In this document: piece by piece, positions 9,456 through 19,872 of the stretch | Layout of the letters: each line of letters starts with the position of its first letter | How positions within the stretch are numbered: the stretch's first letter is position 1 | Source of the DNA: Candidatus Aegiribacteria sp. MLS_C | Lineage (GTDB): Bacteria; Fermentibacterota; Fermentibacteria; Fermentibacterales; JCC-6 | NCBI GenBank assembly: GCA_002030045.1 | Contig: LQBI01000003.1 | Span: forward strand, 1 to 64,000 | Length of the DNA stretch: 64,000 nt | Direction of reading: 5' to 3' | The notes under the pieces: model-generated | What the model was told of the DNA's origin: nothing | Seen by the model: only the letters and a program-made list of their open reading frames with translations | The model's database searches: none | Program-made: the position numbers and the translations under genes

Positions 9456-9824
9456 ATGGAGAGGTATCGGCAAGAGATGAGGACCGTGACTGCGCATGAT
9501 CCCCTGACGATCGAGGAGCTGCAGGAGATGGCGGCAGCACGCTTTGGCGACATGGTCAAAGCGGTGGTCGATATTGCCCGCGGGATCATGGTCGTTGATG
9601 CGGAGATGCATTCCGACGAGGAAGCCGAGCTGCTTTCAAGTGGTTCGAGGCAGCAGGACCTCTGGGGGATAAACCTCTATCCCGGTCTGCCGGGCGAGGA
9701 CTGGCTGGAGTACGATTCCATGATCAACCTCCGCCCTTCCTTCGGCAATACGTCTCGAGGAGTGGATGATCCCGCTGTCCGCGATGGGATTCGCTCACTG
9801 GTAAAGCGGCTGGTCAAGAGATGA
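9456..9824 (+). CDS. DUF5674 family protein
   Basis: 122 residues. The central block FGDMVKAVVDIARGIMVV, the D-E-E pair in MHSDEEAELL, and SRQQDLWGINLYPG followed by SMINLRPSFGN are the family signature as I know it. The family has no established biochemical role. An AGGGAAACC ribosome site precedes the ATG. The stop overlaps the next start (ATGA), so the two genes are co-translated. This pairing is familiar from other uncultured bacteria and suggests a small two-protein module, perhaps toxin-antitoxin-like; that is inference. Arginine codons are CGC/CGG-rich, unlike the flanking chromosome. Confidence 0.75.
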   Translation: MERYRQEMRTVTAHDPLTIEELQEMAAARFGDMVKAVVDIARGIMVVDAEMHSDEEAELLSSGSRQQDLWGINLYPGLPGEDWLEYDSMINLRPSFGNTSRGVDDPAVRDGIRSLVKRLVKR

Positions 9825-10180
9825 CAGGACCGCTGCACAGTGAGGCCGCCGCGGGAAGATGGTTGCAGCTGTCGCTTTGCGAACAGCTTGGCAACGTGGG
9901 CAGCGAGGTGAGCCGAGCTCTCAGGTGGAAGTCCCGCGATCTGCGGATCGCCACAGGCGCCATCCACCGGGCGCTGGAGCTTATTGACCTTACGCTGGCC
10001 GATCCGCGTTATCAAGTCTCCGTGGCCCGCCTGCGCGAGCTTGCCAGGACCAGGGAGGTCCTTGTCGATTTCCTGCTGGGATCCAACGAATACAGGTCCA
10101 CTGCCGAATCTCTGAGCCGGTACTTCGACGCCTACGCAATGGCCGCGGCGCTTGCGCGGGAGCGTTCCTCGCGGGGCTAG
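9821..10180 (+). CDS. small helical protein coupled to the DUF5674 gene
   Basis: 119 residues, overlapping the DUF5674 stop by four bases (ATGA). It is all-helical in appearance. The opening LSLCEQLGNVGSEVSRALRW and the later ALELIDLTL, REVLVDFLLG and LSRYFDAYA segments form a recognisable pattern found in many small conserved hypothetical proteins that have no named domain. There is no membrane segment, no signal and no catalytic motif. Tight coupling suggests it acts with the DUF5674 protein. Confidence 0.65.
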   Translation: MTGPLHSEAAAGRWLQLSLCEQLGNVGSEVSRALRWKSRDLRIATGAIHRALELIDLTLADPRYQVSVARLRELARTREVLVDFLLGSNEYRSTAESLSRYFDAYAMAAALARERSSRG

Positions 10181-10518
10181 ATCCTGTGGGAGCTACAGCT
10201 CCGGAAGCCTGACGTCAGAGGACTTGCGGTATTGCATCCCGGGGTACATTCAGGTCCCCGCCCCGAAAAGCTCATGAATCCGCGAACTGATCCAGACTTG
10301 ACCGAATCCGATAGCCTGATGTAACAATCCCGAGACCAGACCGGACGGATACTCACGTTGAGATCTGAAACACTCTCCGGCACTCCCGGGGCGGTTAAGC
10401 TGCCTGTCGGCGGCCGGAGTACTCTCGACCGTGCCTGAACACCGCAAATCGGCAACGACATTTCTTGGACCTGCAAGGCTTCGGATGCGGTCAGTCTTCG
10501 TGCAATCCGGGTGTAACC
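10181..10518. other. intergenic stretch with no gene seen
   Basis: Convergent intergenic region between the DUF5674 pair and the glucan synthase. Minus-strand ORFs here have no recognisable protein character. The only structure I see is the second copy of the degenerate direct repeat at 10269-10303. Confidence 0.5.
10269..10303 (+). repeat. degenerate direct repeat, copy 2
   Basis: Begins GCTCATGAATC and continues ACTGATCCAGACTTGACC. It is the partner of the repeat at 9230-9265, in the same orientation about 1.04 kb away, with the DUF5674 pair between them. No other repeat copy was noticed in the window. Confidence 0.4.
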
Positions 10519-13500
10519 CTACCGTGATGTCACGGCAGAAGATCCTGCCTCCACAACGGTTGTGTGCTCCAGGCCGTCATCAACCATGCGAATGGATTTA
10601 TCGGCTTGTTTGACGCCGTCTAGAATCACGCTTTGAACCTGGGTCGAAGCTTCACCGGTCTTGACGACACGGATATGGTAGAGCGTATTCCGGTAGCGGT
10701 AGTGAAGGGTGAACCCGGGCCAGAGGGCCGGGATCAGGGGGGCGAAGGTCATGGTGTCGACCTCGATGCCGATGCCGAGCAGCTCTTCGACAAGCAGACG
10801 GTACATCCAGGCGGAGGAGCCGGTGTACCATGTCCAGCCGCCCCGGCCTTCGTGGCCCTGGGCGCTGTAGACGTCGGCGGCGACGACGTAGGGCTCGACT
10901 TTGTAGCACGCCGCTTTTTCGGGCGTATCGGCGTGATGAATGGGATTCAGCATCGAGAACAACCGCCACGCCTCTTCGGTCCGGCCCAGCCTTGCCACGG
11001 CCATGACGGCCCAGAGCGCGGCATGGGTGTATTGTCCGCCGTTTTCGCGCACTCCGGGAATGTAGCCGCGGATGTAACCGGGGTCCAGCTCGTTGCCGTC
11101 GAACGGCGGCTCGAACAGGCGGATCGTGCCGGCATCGGGATCGACGAGCCGCGTCAAGGCGGACTCCAGCGCCCGCTGTGACCGCCGGGGATCGGTGGCG
11201 CCGCTGAGTATCGCCCAGGACTGCGGCAGCAAGTCGATCTGGCACTGGCGGTTCCGCGACGAGCCCAGGGGACGTCCGTCGTCGAAGAACGCGCGCAAGT
11301 ACCAGTCGCCGTCCCAGGCGCTGGCGTCGAGGCTCGCGCTCAAGCGGCGGGCTTCGGCCAGGCAGGTGTCTGCATAGACGGCATCGCCGCGCTTCCGGGC
11401 CAGCGTGGCGAAAGAACTCAGCACGTCATGCAGGAAGAAAGCGAGCCAGACGCTTTCACCCCTCCCCTCGCGGCCGACGCGGTTCATGCCGTCATTCCAG
11501 TCGCCGCCTTCCATCAGTGGCAGCCCGTGGACGCCGTGGCGCATGGCGCGTTTCAGCGCGCAGACGCAATGGTCCCACAACGTGGCGTACTGTTCGGTGA
11601 CGCGCGGCAGGCCGTAATGGTCCGCTTCGCCCGGAGCCAGCGAAGGCGCGTCGAGGAAGGGAGCGGTCTCGTCCAGCACGCCTGTGTCGCCCGTCACAGC
11701 CACATAACGACAGACGGCATATGGCAGCCACAGGAGATCGTCGGCGATGCGGGTGCGCACGCCGCGGCCCGAGGGCGGATGCCACCAGTGCTGCACGTCG
11801 CCTTCCGGAAACTGACGTCCTGCGCATCGCAGCAGATGCTCCCGCGTGATCCCGGGGTTCTCGTAGAGCAGCGCGAGAGAGTCCTGCAACTGGTCCCGGA
11901 ATCCGAACGCGCCGCCGGACTGGTAGAACCCCGTCCTTCCCCAGAACCGGCAGGCCATGGTCTGATAGGGCAGCCAGTAATTGACCAGCAGGTTGACGGA
12001 CGGATCGGGGGTTTCCACGTGCACACCGCCAAGTTGACCCTTCCAGTAGCCCCATACGGCTTCCAGCATGTGGCGGGCGGCGGCGGTATCGCCGTGCTGC
12101 AACACGAGGGCGCGTGCCCGATGCTCGTCGTCCGCGGCCCCGAGTACGAAGACAAGCTGCGTCTGTTCGCCGGGCGGGATATCCACGATGGTCTGAATCG
12201 CCGCGCAGGGGTCGCCGCCGCCGACCCTGTTGGAGAGTTCCTTCTGGCGCATGGCGGCTGGCGCGGCGGGCGATCCGTTACGGCCGAGGAATTCGGTGCG
12301 ACGCCCGGTGACCGTGCGCACGGGGCTGCTGCAATGAAAGAAGGCCACCGCGCCGGCCATGTCCTGGCCGTAGGCGTTCGAAGCCAGGAGCGCACCGGTG
12401 CGCAGATCAAGCCGGGTCGCCACGTGCATGGCGCTGCGCTGACGGCTTTCGCCCAGGACCCATTCCACATAACCGGTGACGCTGAGCCTGCGCGGACGCT
12501 CGCCGGTGTTCCGGATGGACACGGCGGTGAATTTCAACGGCGCCTCTGGAGCCACGTACACATGGATCTCGGTGGCTATCCCCTGTTCGGCGTGCTCGAA
12601 GGCAGTATAGCCCAGCCCATGCCGGATCACGTACGGCGTGCGGCCGCGGGCCGGACCGGGGGTCGGCGACCAGAACACGCCGCTCTCCTCGTCACGCAGA
12701 TAGAAACACTCGCCGCTGACGTCACTGACAGCGTCGTTGCTCCAGGGCGTCAGCCGGAACTCGTGGGCGTTGCGATACCACGTGTAGGCAGCTCCGCATT
12801 CGCTGACTACCGTGCCGAACCGGGGATTGGCAAGGACATTCACCCATGGTGCGGGCGTGACCGCGCCCGATTCGAGGGTCACGACGTATTCGCGGCCGTC
12901 GGGCGTGAAACCTCCCAGGCCGTTGAAGTACAGCAGCTCGCGCCGCGGCAAAGCGGCCTCTTCGGGTGAAGAGTCCTCCGGCTTGCCTGTCGGCTTGAAC
13001 GGAATCGTCTCCTTTTTTGCCGATACGGCCCGATCCAGCTGGTCGGCCAGGGTACCCGCCCGGTCGCTCAGCACGATTCGGCTTACCGCCTGAAGCAGGA
13101 GCACGTCCTCGTCCGGGACCTGCGACACGTTCCGGACGAAGATACCCGCCGGCTGATCCAGTGCCTTGGCTTCGGTGCCTACATTGATCAATCCGATGAC
13201 GGCGTCCATCGGGCTGTGCCGGTAACCGTCATAGGCCTCGGAGAGGATCACAAGATCCACGGGCAGTCCTTTGTGCCGCCAATACGCGTGCGCCTGGATC
13301 ATGAGGCGCACCAGGTCCATGGACGCCGGGTCGGAAATCCGCAGCAGCACGATGGGCAGGTCGCCGGAGATGCCGTAGGCCCACAAAGCGGGTTGACCTT
13401 TGAGGTTGCCGGCGGCCAGATCGGAACGGGCACGCAGGCGGGAATTGAGATAGAGCAGGGAACAGGCCATGCGTCCGAACAGCTGGGCGTTGCCTTCCGT

Positions 13501-16500
13501 TGCCTGCAACTCGTGCAGCAGTATCTGGCTGTGCATCCGCGCCAGCTCGAAGACCCGAGTGGCCAGGTGTGGATCGCCATAGCGATCCAGCAGCGAGAAG
13601 GCCTCCTCGCGATCCGGCGTTACGCCCCAGACGGCATCCAGCGTGACGGATTCCCCCGGGTCCAGACGCACGGTGCGCCGCACGCACATCACCGGATCGA
13701 GGGTGGGGCTGCCGGAGGATGCCGGTTCCCCGTCCATCGCGGCGGGATTCGCCGCCGTCCGCCCGCGCCCCAGGAAGCGCGCCCGGTCGGTCTCGCACGT
13801 CACACCGTCGGCAAGGGCCTGGCCATGGGCCATCAGACCGTGGAAGAACACGGGCCAGTGCTCGTCCGGCGACCGGGTGCGGCGCTCGCAGAAGACCGCG
13901 GCCCGGGCGGGGATTGCTTCCGCTTCGAGAAACAGGCCGTTGAAGGCCGGTTGTTCGGAGGCATCCGGGCCGCCCAGCAGGGCCACCTCGGCATAGGACG
14001 TCACCTCGATCTGCCTTGCCCGGCTCGACTGATTGGTGATAACCAGGCGCCGCAACTCGACATCCTCTTCGGGGGATACCGCCACGCGCAGGTGCGTTCG
14101 GAGTTCGTCTCTCGTGGCGCGGAATTCGGCCACACCCTGGGAGAATTGCGCCTCGAAACGGTCGAATCGACAGCCCGCCGGCTGCGGGGTCGGAGACCAG
14201 AAGGTTCCGGAATCGCAATCGCGCAGATAGAGGAACGTGCCCCAGTTGTCCCGCGTGGAGTCCTCCTGCCAGCGGGTCAGGGCCAGATCGTGCCATCGGC
14301 TGTAGCCGCTGCCGGCGGTCGTCATCATTACATGGTAGCGTCCGTTGGACAGGAGATGGACATCCGGGACCGCGGCGTCCGCCGTCCGAAAGGTGCGGAT
14401 CGTGGGATCGGCGAATTCCGCGTCACGCTGTGGATGCGGGCCCGTGCGGGTCAAGTCGGTCCTGGTGCGAACCTGCGCGAGGGGAATCCGCTCCTGCAGG
14501 AGCAGCAGGGAGGCGCGCATCCGCGGGTCGCCCAGGAATCGTTCATGCATGGGATGGTCGAGCAGCGCCTGGTCCAGCGCCAGCAGACTCATGCCGCTGT
14601 GATGGGCCATGTGGCTGGACACCAGGGAAAAGGTCCGGTCGGGAGGCACCCGGCCGGGCGTATAGTCGACCGCCTCGAAGAATCCGTAGCGTCCGCGGAA
14701 TCCGAGAGCGCCCATCGCCTCCAGGTTGTCGCATGCGGCCCGCGGATCGATCATCAGGGCAAGTGCCGAGGCATAGGGGGCCACCACCAGGTCGTCGCGA
14801 AGCCCCTGCTTCAGCCCCAGGCCGGGTACGCCGAAGGCCCGGTACTGGTACGCTTTCTGGGCATCGAGTTGATAGTAGCCGCTTTCGGAGATACCCCAGG
14901 GTACGCGATGCCGCCGGCCATGGCGGATCTGGCGGGCCACCGCTTCACGGCACGACTGATCGATCAGTGTCGCCTCGAAGTTGGGCAGGAAAAGCAGCGG
15001 CATGAGGTACTCGAACATGGAACCGCTCCACGAGATCAGCACCGCGGTGCGGCCGCCCGGCGCAAGCTGGCGTCCCAGGTGGAACCAGTGTTCGGTGGGG
15101 ATATGTCCCCGCGCGATGCCCAGGTAGCTGCACAGCCTGGCTTCCGACGCCAGCAGATCGTATACCCCGGGATCGCGCTTCCCCTCGTCGAGATTGTATC
15201 CTATCGACAGGAGCTTATGGATCGGGTCGTACAGGAACGCCATCTCCATTTCCGACAGGGCCTCACAGCTATGCGCGAGATCCGCCAGCCTGGCCAGCCG
15301 TTGACCGGCGCGTTCCCGGATCGTTTCGGAACCGTCATGCCCCGACGCAGGCTCTGAACGGGCCAGTTCGCGGAGAACGGGGAAGGCTTCGCCGGATGCG
15401 TGTGCGTGCGCGGGTGATCGAGCGTTTGAGCGGTGAGACCCGGAATATCCCGGACCCGCGGGCCCGGACACTTCTGTTGCGGGTGGAACCCGCGCCGGTC
15501 CCTGCGGGGGGACTTCGGGCAAAGAAAACCACTCCAGATCGGCGAGCAGATCATCGCATTGACGACGGACGGCATCGAGCCAATATGCGACTTCGCTGTC
15601 GGGATCCACGGTCGGAAGCAGTTGCGACGCAGTCGCGGCAAGCTCGGTCAACGCACGGGAGGCGCTGCTCGGGGTGTCCGCGCACGACTCCAGAGTGTGG
15701 ATCCACTGGTTCACGGCTATTCGTACGGGTTCGGCCTCGGCATGGCCGGGCTGATCCTGCCGATCCAATTCCTCCAGCAGAATGCCGACGACGTCCTGCA
15801 ATCCTTCCCGCCAGCGCGGCGGCAGGATGGTGCGGCCGGCCAGTTCGGTCAATCCAGTCCTGAGAGCTGTCAGGGCGCCCGCGAGATTGCCGCTGTCCGC
15901 CGTGGACACATATCGCGGCTCGGAGGGCTGCAACGTCCGCGTATCGTACCAGTTGAGAAAGTGCCCGCGATGCCGGGTCAGTATTTCCATGGTCCGGAAG
16001 GTCCGCTCGGTTCGGTCGAGCAGCGCTCCGGCGGAGATGTAGCCGAAATCCCATGCCGCCAGATTGCTCAGAAGAGCCATCCCGATATTCGTGGGGGACG
16101 TGCGGGTCGCCTGGCCGATGGGTGGATCATGCTGGACATTGTCGGGTGGCAGCCAATGGTTCTCCGGCCCAGCGAAGCGGGCAAAGTACTCCCACGTGCG
16201 CCGCGCGGTGCGGCGCAGGAAACGCCGCTGGCGTTCGCCCAGATCGCTGCCGCTGCGCGACTCCGGACGCCCCAGCCACCACAGGATCGCCGGCGAGGCG
16301 AACCAGGCGGCCAGCGTCAGGCATACTGCGAGGGATGCAAGCGGCGAACAGTCCGCGGACCCTGCCTGCCGGATTCCGAACCAGCACAGGGCCACGGTTA
16401 CCGCCGCGGCCGGCGCGGGCCACATGGCCAGGAAGGTCCCGGGCAGCGTGAGCCGGGCCTGGATGCCGGCATCGGACGCCGTCTGCCACTCCAGCAGGTG

Positions 16501-19260
16501 CCCATGCCGGAACAGGCGCCATTGCGTTCGCAGGATATCGCTTCCAAAGACAAAGGCATGGAACGGAATCGCCAGCCATTCCAGCAGGCTGATGAGCCAG
16601 GCGCGGACTTCTTTGGCGGCGATATGCGGAAGATAGACGGCGTAGCTGAGGTGTCCTGGCTTGACGATCAAAGCCCGCAGAGAGCGCATGATGTCGGGCA
16701 GCAGATACACGCCAGCGAGCCGCGCCGTCCATCCCGCCGCCGACTGCGGGATGCCGAACCATCCAAGCAGAAGGGCCGTCAGCAAGGCACCTGGAACCAG
16801 CGTTCGCCGGAGGTTATCCAGAATCATCCAGCGGTCCAGCCATCCCAGCGGGTTCGACTGCCCCGCGCCGTCGGGACCGGGAACGCGGGGCAGCAGCCAG
16901 CGTGCGATCTGCCAGTCGCCGCGCGCCCAGCGCCGGCGGCGGGCGACATCGGCAAGATAGCGCGTCGGATGATCCTCGAGGAGTTCCACGTCGCCGAGGA
17001 ATCCGCAGCGGGCATGGCAGCCCTCGATCAGGTCATGGCTGAGAATGCGGTTCTCGGGGAACCGGGTGCTTACGGCGGCATCGAAAGCCCGAATATCGTA
17101 GATGGCCTTGCCTATGAACTGGCCCTGTCCGAACAGATCCTGGTACACGTTGGAGACCTCGCGGGAGTAGGGGTCCAGACCCACATCACCCGCGAACAGA
17201 CCCGCGTAGCGCGAGCTTTGCGATTGCGGCAGCGACACGCCCAGCCGCGGCTGGAGGATGCCGTAGCCCCGCGTTACGCAGCAAAGCGCCGGATCGATGT
17301 GCGGGCGGTTCAAGGGGTGCGCCATCGCGGCGATCATCCGCCAGGCGGCCCTTGGGGGCAGTTGCGTATCCGCATCCAGGACGATGCCGTAACGGACATC
17401 GCGCAGGAAAGCCGGGTCGCCTTCGATCCGTGCAAACGGTTCGGTGGCGCCCGTCAGTACCAGACCGTTGAAATCCTCGATCTTGCCACGCTTGCGCTCG
17501 TGCCCCATCCAGCAATTCTGGCCGGGGTTCCAGCGGCGGGACCGGTGCAGAAGATGGAACGCGGTGCGACCGGGCGCCGCGTATCGGACGTTCAAATCGC
17601 GAATCCTGCCCGCTGCCCGCTCGATCAGCGCTGCATCCCCGGGAAGGATTTCCTGATCCGCGTCGGGAAAGTCCGTCAGAAGGACCATCAGCAGGTTGGG
17701 ATCGCGGTTGCCCAGGTATCGCAGCTCGAGGTTTTCCATCAATCGATCCGCCGCAGCGGCGCTGGTGAGCATCGCGGGTACGACCACTGCCGTGCGGTGC
17801 TCGTCGGGAATGCCCCGGGAGAAATCCAGGCGCTGCAGGACGCGGGGCGTTAACCAGAGACTCGCCCACCAGTTCACCAGGGACACCGCCGGACGCGATG
17901 CGGCCAGAAGGGTTGCCGCCCCCGCCGCCGCCAGCCACCACACCGGCTGCCCGCGTCCGACAACCGACATCACCGCAAGAGAGAGCGCGCCCGTGAGGAT
18001 CGCGATAGCCAGCAGGTAGATCGGCAGCGCCGCGCGCCGCACTCCGCGTTCCAGGCGTCGTTGCAGAGACGGCCGGTAAAGAATCTCCGCTTCCATCCGG
18101 GCCCGACCGTCCCCGACCAGGTAGTAGCCCACCGTCCCTTCGCGGGCATCGGCGTCCCGATGCTGCAACCGCTCGGTCGCCAGTCGCAGGACGGTGGCGG
18201 CGACGTCCCACTCCTCCCGACCGCTGCGGCGCGACAGATCCTCGATTTCGCGGCGGCACATGTCGCGGGAACGGAAATCCTCCCGCGCGTGGGTGCCATC
18301 GGGATCCTGAAGCAGAATAGCCTCCACGGCGCTGAGCGATTCGACAGTATCCCGCCAGTCGATCCTGTCCAGCTTCCGCAGGCTGGCGATGCTGTGGCTT
18401 ATCAAGGCATGATCCGCCGCCTGGTCCTGACTCTCGGCCTGCTGGAGCATCTCCAGCGTCTGGCCGCGCTCCGCCAGTTCCTGCTCGACCCAGTTGATCA
18501 CCAGTTCCATGGCCGGATGTGTGCCCTGCAGACAGGAGGTCAGTTCGGCCAGAAATGGAGACGATTTCACCGTATCGCTCTGCACGAAGTCGGCCAGAAT
18601 CGTTATCAGGGACTTCGGGTCATCCTGAATTGCCTCGATGAAACGCCCGGACCAGCTGCCGGCGGTCTCCCACTGTCGCCAGCGCCACGCGATCCGGCGC
18701 GATACGCGCCGCAGATTCTCCATCAGCGCCAGTCTTACCATTATCGGCACGGCCCACAGTTCGCCCAGTTTCAGCGGACGGACAGTCTGATATGCGCCAA
18801 TGAACCGCGCGATGTTCTCGGCATCCACCCGTCCGTCAGTGTGTGCGACCAGTTCCAGGACCAGATCGTACACGCGGGGGTAATCCTTGAGCGGACCCGA
18901 CGCCAGGACGGGAAGCTGCCGGCTGTAGCCGAGAGGAAAGAGCAGTCGAACCTGGTCGATCTGCTCTTCGATAAAGGAGAAATTCTCGATAAGCCATTTC
19001 GCCGCCGGCATCTGCGGACGGCCATGACGCGCGGACTCCGCCACATCCTCATAGGACCGGCGGATGACCGCCTCGTTCTCCGCGAGACGATGAAGGAGCA
19101 TTTCCCGGCCCGAACGGTCCGCCAGGGTTCGCCCGGTCGCCAGGGAACGCGCATGGGATTCCAGTTGGGCGCCGCTGAACAGCGCGGCACGCAACGGCGG
19201 CTCGATCTCGCCCGCCTCATCCGCAGTGCGCGTCCACCGCCTGAGGAAGCGCAGGGTCAT
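10519..19260 (-). CDS. cyclic beta-1,2-glucan synthase (NdvB/ChvB type)
   Basis: 2913 residues, the usual size for this membrane enzyme, which builds and closes beta-1,2-glucan rings from UDP-glucose. The GT84 glycosyltransferase part lies around residues 480-960 (VVVPAMLTS, GIVLDADTQLPP, SHDLIEGCHARCGFLGD, RRRRWARGDWQIARW). Hydrophobic segments flank it near 420-460 and 840-1020. A glycoamylase/transglycosylase-like domain (GH189 type) follows around 1300-1600 (GYNLDEGKRDPGVYDLLASE, GRYGFFEAVDY). The C-terminal GH94 domain carries YQTMACRFWGRTGF, FRDQLQDSLAL and GGDWNDGMNRVG, whose Asp is the phosphorylase acid. The product is periplasmic glucan for osmoadaptation or host interaction. The start is supported by GGAGATGGAGT just upstream. 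CGC/CGG codon use differs from the neighbours, suggesting acquisition from elsewhere. Confidence 0.93.
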   Translation of the reverse strand: MTLRFLRRWTRTADEAGEIEPPLRAALFSGAQLESHARSLATGRTLADRSGREMLLHRLAENEAVIRRSYEDVAESARHGRPQMPAAKWLIENFSFIEEQIDQVRLLFPLGYSRQLPVLASGPLKDYPRVYDLVLELVAHTDGRVDAENIARFIGAYQTVRPLKLGELWAVPIMVRLALMENLRRVSRRIAWRWRQWETAGSWSGRFIEAIQDDPKSLITILADFVQSDTVKSSPFLAELTSCLQGTHPAMELVINWVEQELAERGQTLEMLQQAESQDQAADHALISHSIASLRKLDRIDWRDTVESLSAVEAILLQDPDGTHAREDFRSRDMCRREIEDLSRRSGREEWDVAATVLRLATERLQHRDADAREGTVGYYLVGDGRARMEAEILYRPSLQRRLERGVRRAALPIYLLAIAILTGALSLAVMSVVGRGQPVWWLAAAGAATLLAASRPAVSLVNWWASLWLTPRVLQRLDFSRGIPDEHRTAVVVPAMLTSAAAADRLMENLELRYLGNRDPNLLMVLLTDFPDADQEILPGDAALIERAAGRIRDLNVRYAAPGRTAFHLLHRSRRWNPGQNCWMGHERKRGKIEDFNGLVLTGATEPFARIEGDPAFLRDVRYGIVLDADTQLPPRAAWRMIAAMAHPLNRPHIDPALCCVTRGYGILQPRLGVSLPQSQSSRYAGLFAGDVGLDPYSREVSNVYQDLFGQGQFIGKAIYDIRAFDAAVSTRFPENRILSHDLIEGCHARCGFLGDVELLEDHPTRYLADVARRRRWARGDWQIARWLLPRVPGPDGAGQSNPLGWLDRWMILDNLRRTLVPGALLTALLLGWFGIPQSAAGWTARLAGVYLLPDIMRSLRALIVKPGHLSYAVYLPHIAAKEVRAWLISLLEWLAIPFHAFVFGSDILRTQWRLFRHGHLLEWQTASDAGIQARLTLPGTFLAMWPAPAAAVTVALCWFGIRQAGSADCSPLASLAVCLTLAAWFASPAILWWLGRPESRSGSDLGERQRRFLRRTARRTWEYFARFAGPENHWLPPDNVQHDPPIGQATRTSPTNIGMALLSNLAAWDFGYISAGALLDRTERTFRTMEILTRHRGHFLNWYDTRTLQPSEPRYVSTADSGNLAGALTALRTGLTELAGRTILPPRWREGLQDVVGILLEELDRQDQPGHAEAEPVRIAVNQWIHTLESCADTPSSASRALTELAATASQLLPTVDPDSEVAYWLDAVRRQCDDLLADLEWFSLPEVPPQGPARVPPATEVSGPAGPGYSGSHRSNARSPAHAHASGEAFPVLRELARSEPASGHDGSETIRERAGQRLARLADLAHSCEALSEMEMAFLYDPIHKLLSIGYNLDEGKRDPGVYDLLASEARLCSYLGIARGHIPTEHWFHLGRQLAPGGRTAVLISWSGSMFEYLMPLLFLPNFEATLIDQSCREAVARQIRHGRRHRVPWGISESGYYQLDAQKAYQYRAFGVPGLGLKQGLRDDLVVAPYASALALMIDPRAACDNLEAMGALGFRGRYGFFEAVDYTPGRVPPDRTFSLVSSHMAHHSGMSLLALDQALLDHPMHERFLGDPRMRASLLLLQERIPLAQVRTRTDLTRTGPHPQRDAEFADPTIRTFRTADAAVPDVHLLSNGRYHVMMTTAGSGYSRWHDLALTRWQEDSTRDNWGTFLYLRDCDSGTFWSPTPQPAGCRFDRFEAQFSQGVAEFRATRDELRTHLRVAVSPEEDVELRRLVITNQSSRARQIEVTSYAEVALLGGPDASEQPAFNGLFLEAEAIPARAAVFCERRTRSPDEHWPVFFHGLMAHGQALADGVTCETDRARFLGRGRTAANPAAMDGEPASSGSPTLDPVMCVRRTVRLDPGESVTLDAVWGVTPDREEAFSLLDRYGDPHLATRVFELARMHSQILLHELQATEGNAQLFGRMACSLLYLNSRLRARSDLAAGNLKGQPALWAYGISGDLPIVLLRISDPASMDLVRLMIQAHAYWRHKGLPVDLVILSEAYDGYRHSPMDAVIGLINVGTEAKALDQPAGIFVRNVSQVPDEDVLLLQAVSRIVLSDRAGTLADQLDRAVSAKKETIPFKPTGKPEDSSPEEAALPRRELLYFNGLGGFTPDGREYVVTLESGAVTPAPWVNVLANPRFGTVVSECGAAYTWYRNAHEFRLTPWSNDAVSDVSGECFYLRDEESGVFWSPTPGPARGRTPYVIRHGLGYTAFEHAEQGIATEIHVYVAPEAPLKFTAVSIRNTGERPRRLSVTGYVEWVLGESRQRSAMHVATRLDLRTGALLASNAYGQDMAGAVAFFHCSSPVRTVTGRRTEFLGRNGSPAAPAAMRQKELSNRVGGGDPCAAIQTIVDIPPGEQTQLVFVLGAADDEHRARALVLQHGDTAAARHMLEAVWGYWKGQLGGVHVETPDPSVNLLVNYWLPYQTMACRFWGRTGFYQSGGAFGFRDQLQDSLALLYENPGITREHLLRCAGRQFPEGDVQHWWHPPSGRGVRTRIADDLLWLPYAVCRYVAVTGDTGVLDETAPFLDAPSLAPGEADHYGLPRVTEQYATLWDHCVCALKRAMRHGVHGLPLMEGGDWNDGMNRVGREGRGESVWLAFFLHDVLSSFATLARKRGDAVYADTCLAEARRLSASLDASAWDGDWYLRAFFDDGRPLGSSRNRQCQIDLLPQSWAILSGATDPRRSQRALESALTRLVDPDAGTIRLFEPPFDGNELDPGYIRGYIPGVRENGGQYTHAALWAVMAVARLGRTEEAWRLFSMLNPIHHADTPEKAACYKVEPYVVAADVYSAQGHEGRGGWTWYTGSSAWMYRLLVEELLGIGIEVDTMTFAPLIPALWPGFTLHYRYRNTLYHIRVVKTGEASTQVQSVILDGVKQADKSIRMVDDGLEHTTVVEAGSSAVTSR

Positions 19261-19872
19261 ACTCCATCTCCATCGCCTGGCAGTCCCGCGATCCTGGAGG
19301 GCCTACCTCTGATGGACCTCATTGCTTGAGAGGCTGCCTGATGTTTCATCTGCCGACTTTCGGCGCCACGAGAACCTCTCCTGCGAAGCCGATCAGCAGC
19401 TCAACGAGCATGAGTTTCTCCATGATCGAGTCCATCTATATATGGTCATTCCATCCATCCCATTGCACGCAATTCTCATACGAACCCAAGGCAGGCAATT
19501 CGCGGCAGGAATACCGGTAGACCGAGAACGCCCCCTGCATAGTCCCAGGCGTGTGGTTTTCCCCCGCATCCGGACCCTCGGTCATACCCGCTTCCGTGCA
19601 ATAGCAGCGATTTCGAGCATTCACTTCGTGGAATCTCTCTCCGTGATTCGCGGACGAGGAACTCCTGCACGCTTCAGTATAACCCTGAAGTGTTCCTTAT
19701 CATAACTCTATTTGAATACCACCTCTCCTGTACCCCTACTTGCATGTACGAGGATCGCGGCAGACACATTAGGCAGAAGCTCGCGCACGATACCTTTGGA
19801 TAGCATACCGTGCGCGAAGAAAGGCTGAACAGGGGTCAGACAGAGTCTAAGTCCTCCGGCCGCGTATCATGT
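19261..19872. other. intergenic stretch upstream of the glucan synthase, no gene assigned
   Basis: Contains the presumed promoter region of the glucan synthase. ORFs of up to 127 codons here look random. A phrase near 19828, AACAGGGGTCAGACAGAGTC, resembles the core of REP-like elements associated with RAYT transposases in other bacteria, but only one copy is seen and no hairpin partner was found. Confidence 0.4.

Noticed and set aside
13216-17853. Long plus-strand ORFs of 713 and 806 residues
   Set aside because: They are antisense to the glucan synthase, rich in Arg/Gly/His/Pro/Gln, and arise from the high GC of the true gene.
19351-19440. Minus-strand ORF of 29 codons opening MDSIMEKLMLVELL
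   Set aside because: Hydrophobic and toxin-like in appearance, but there is no ribosome site and no second supporting feature.
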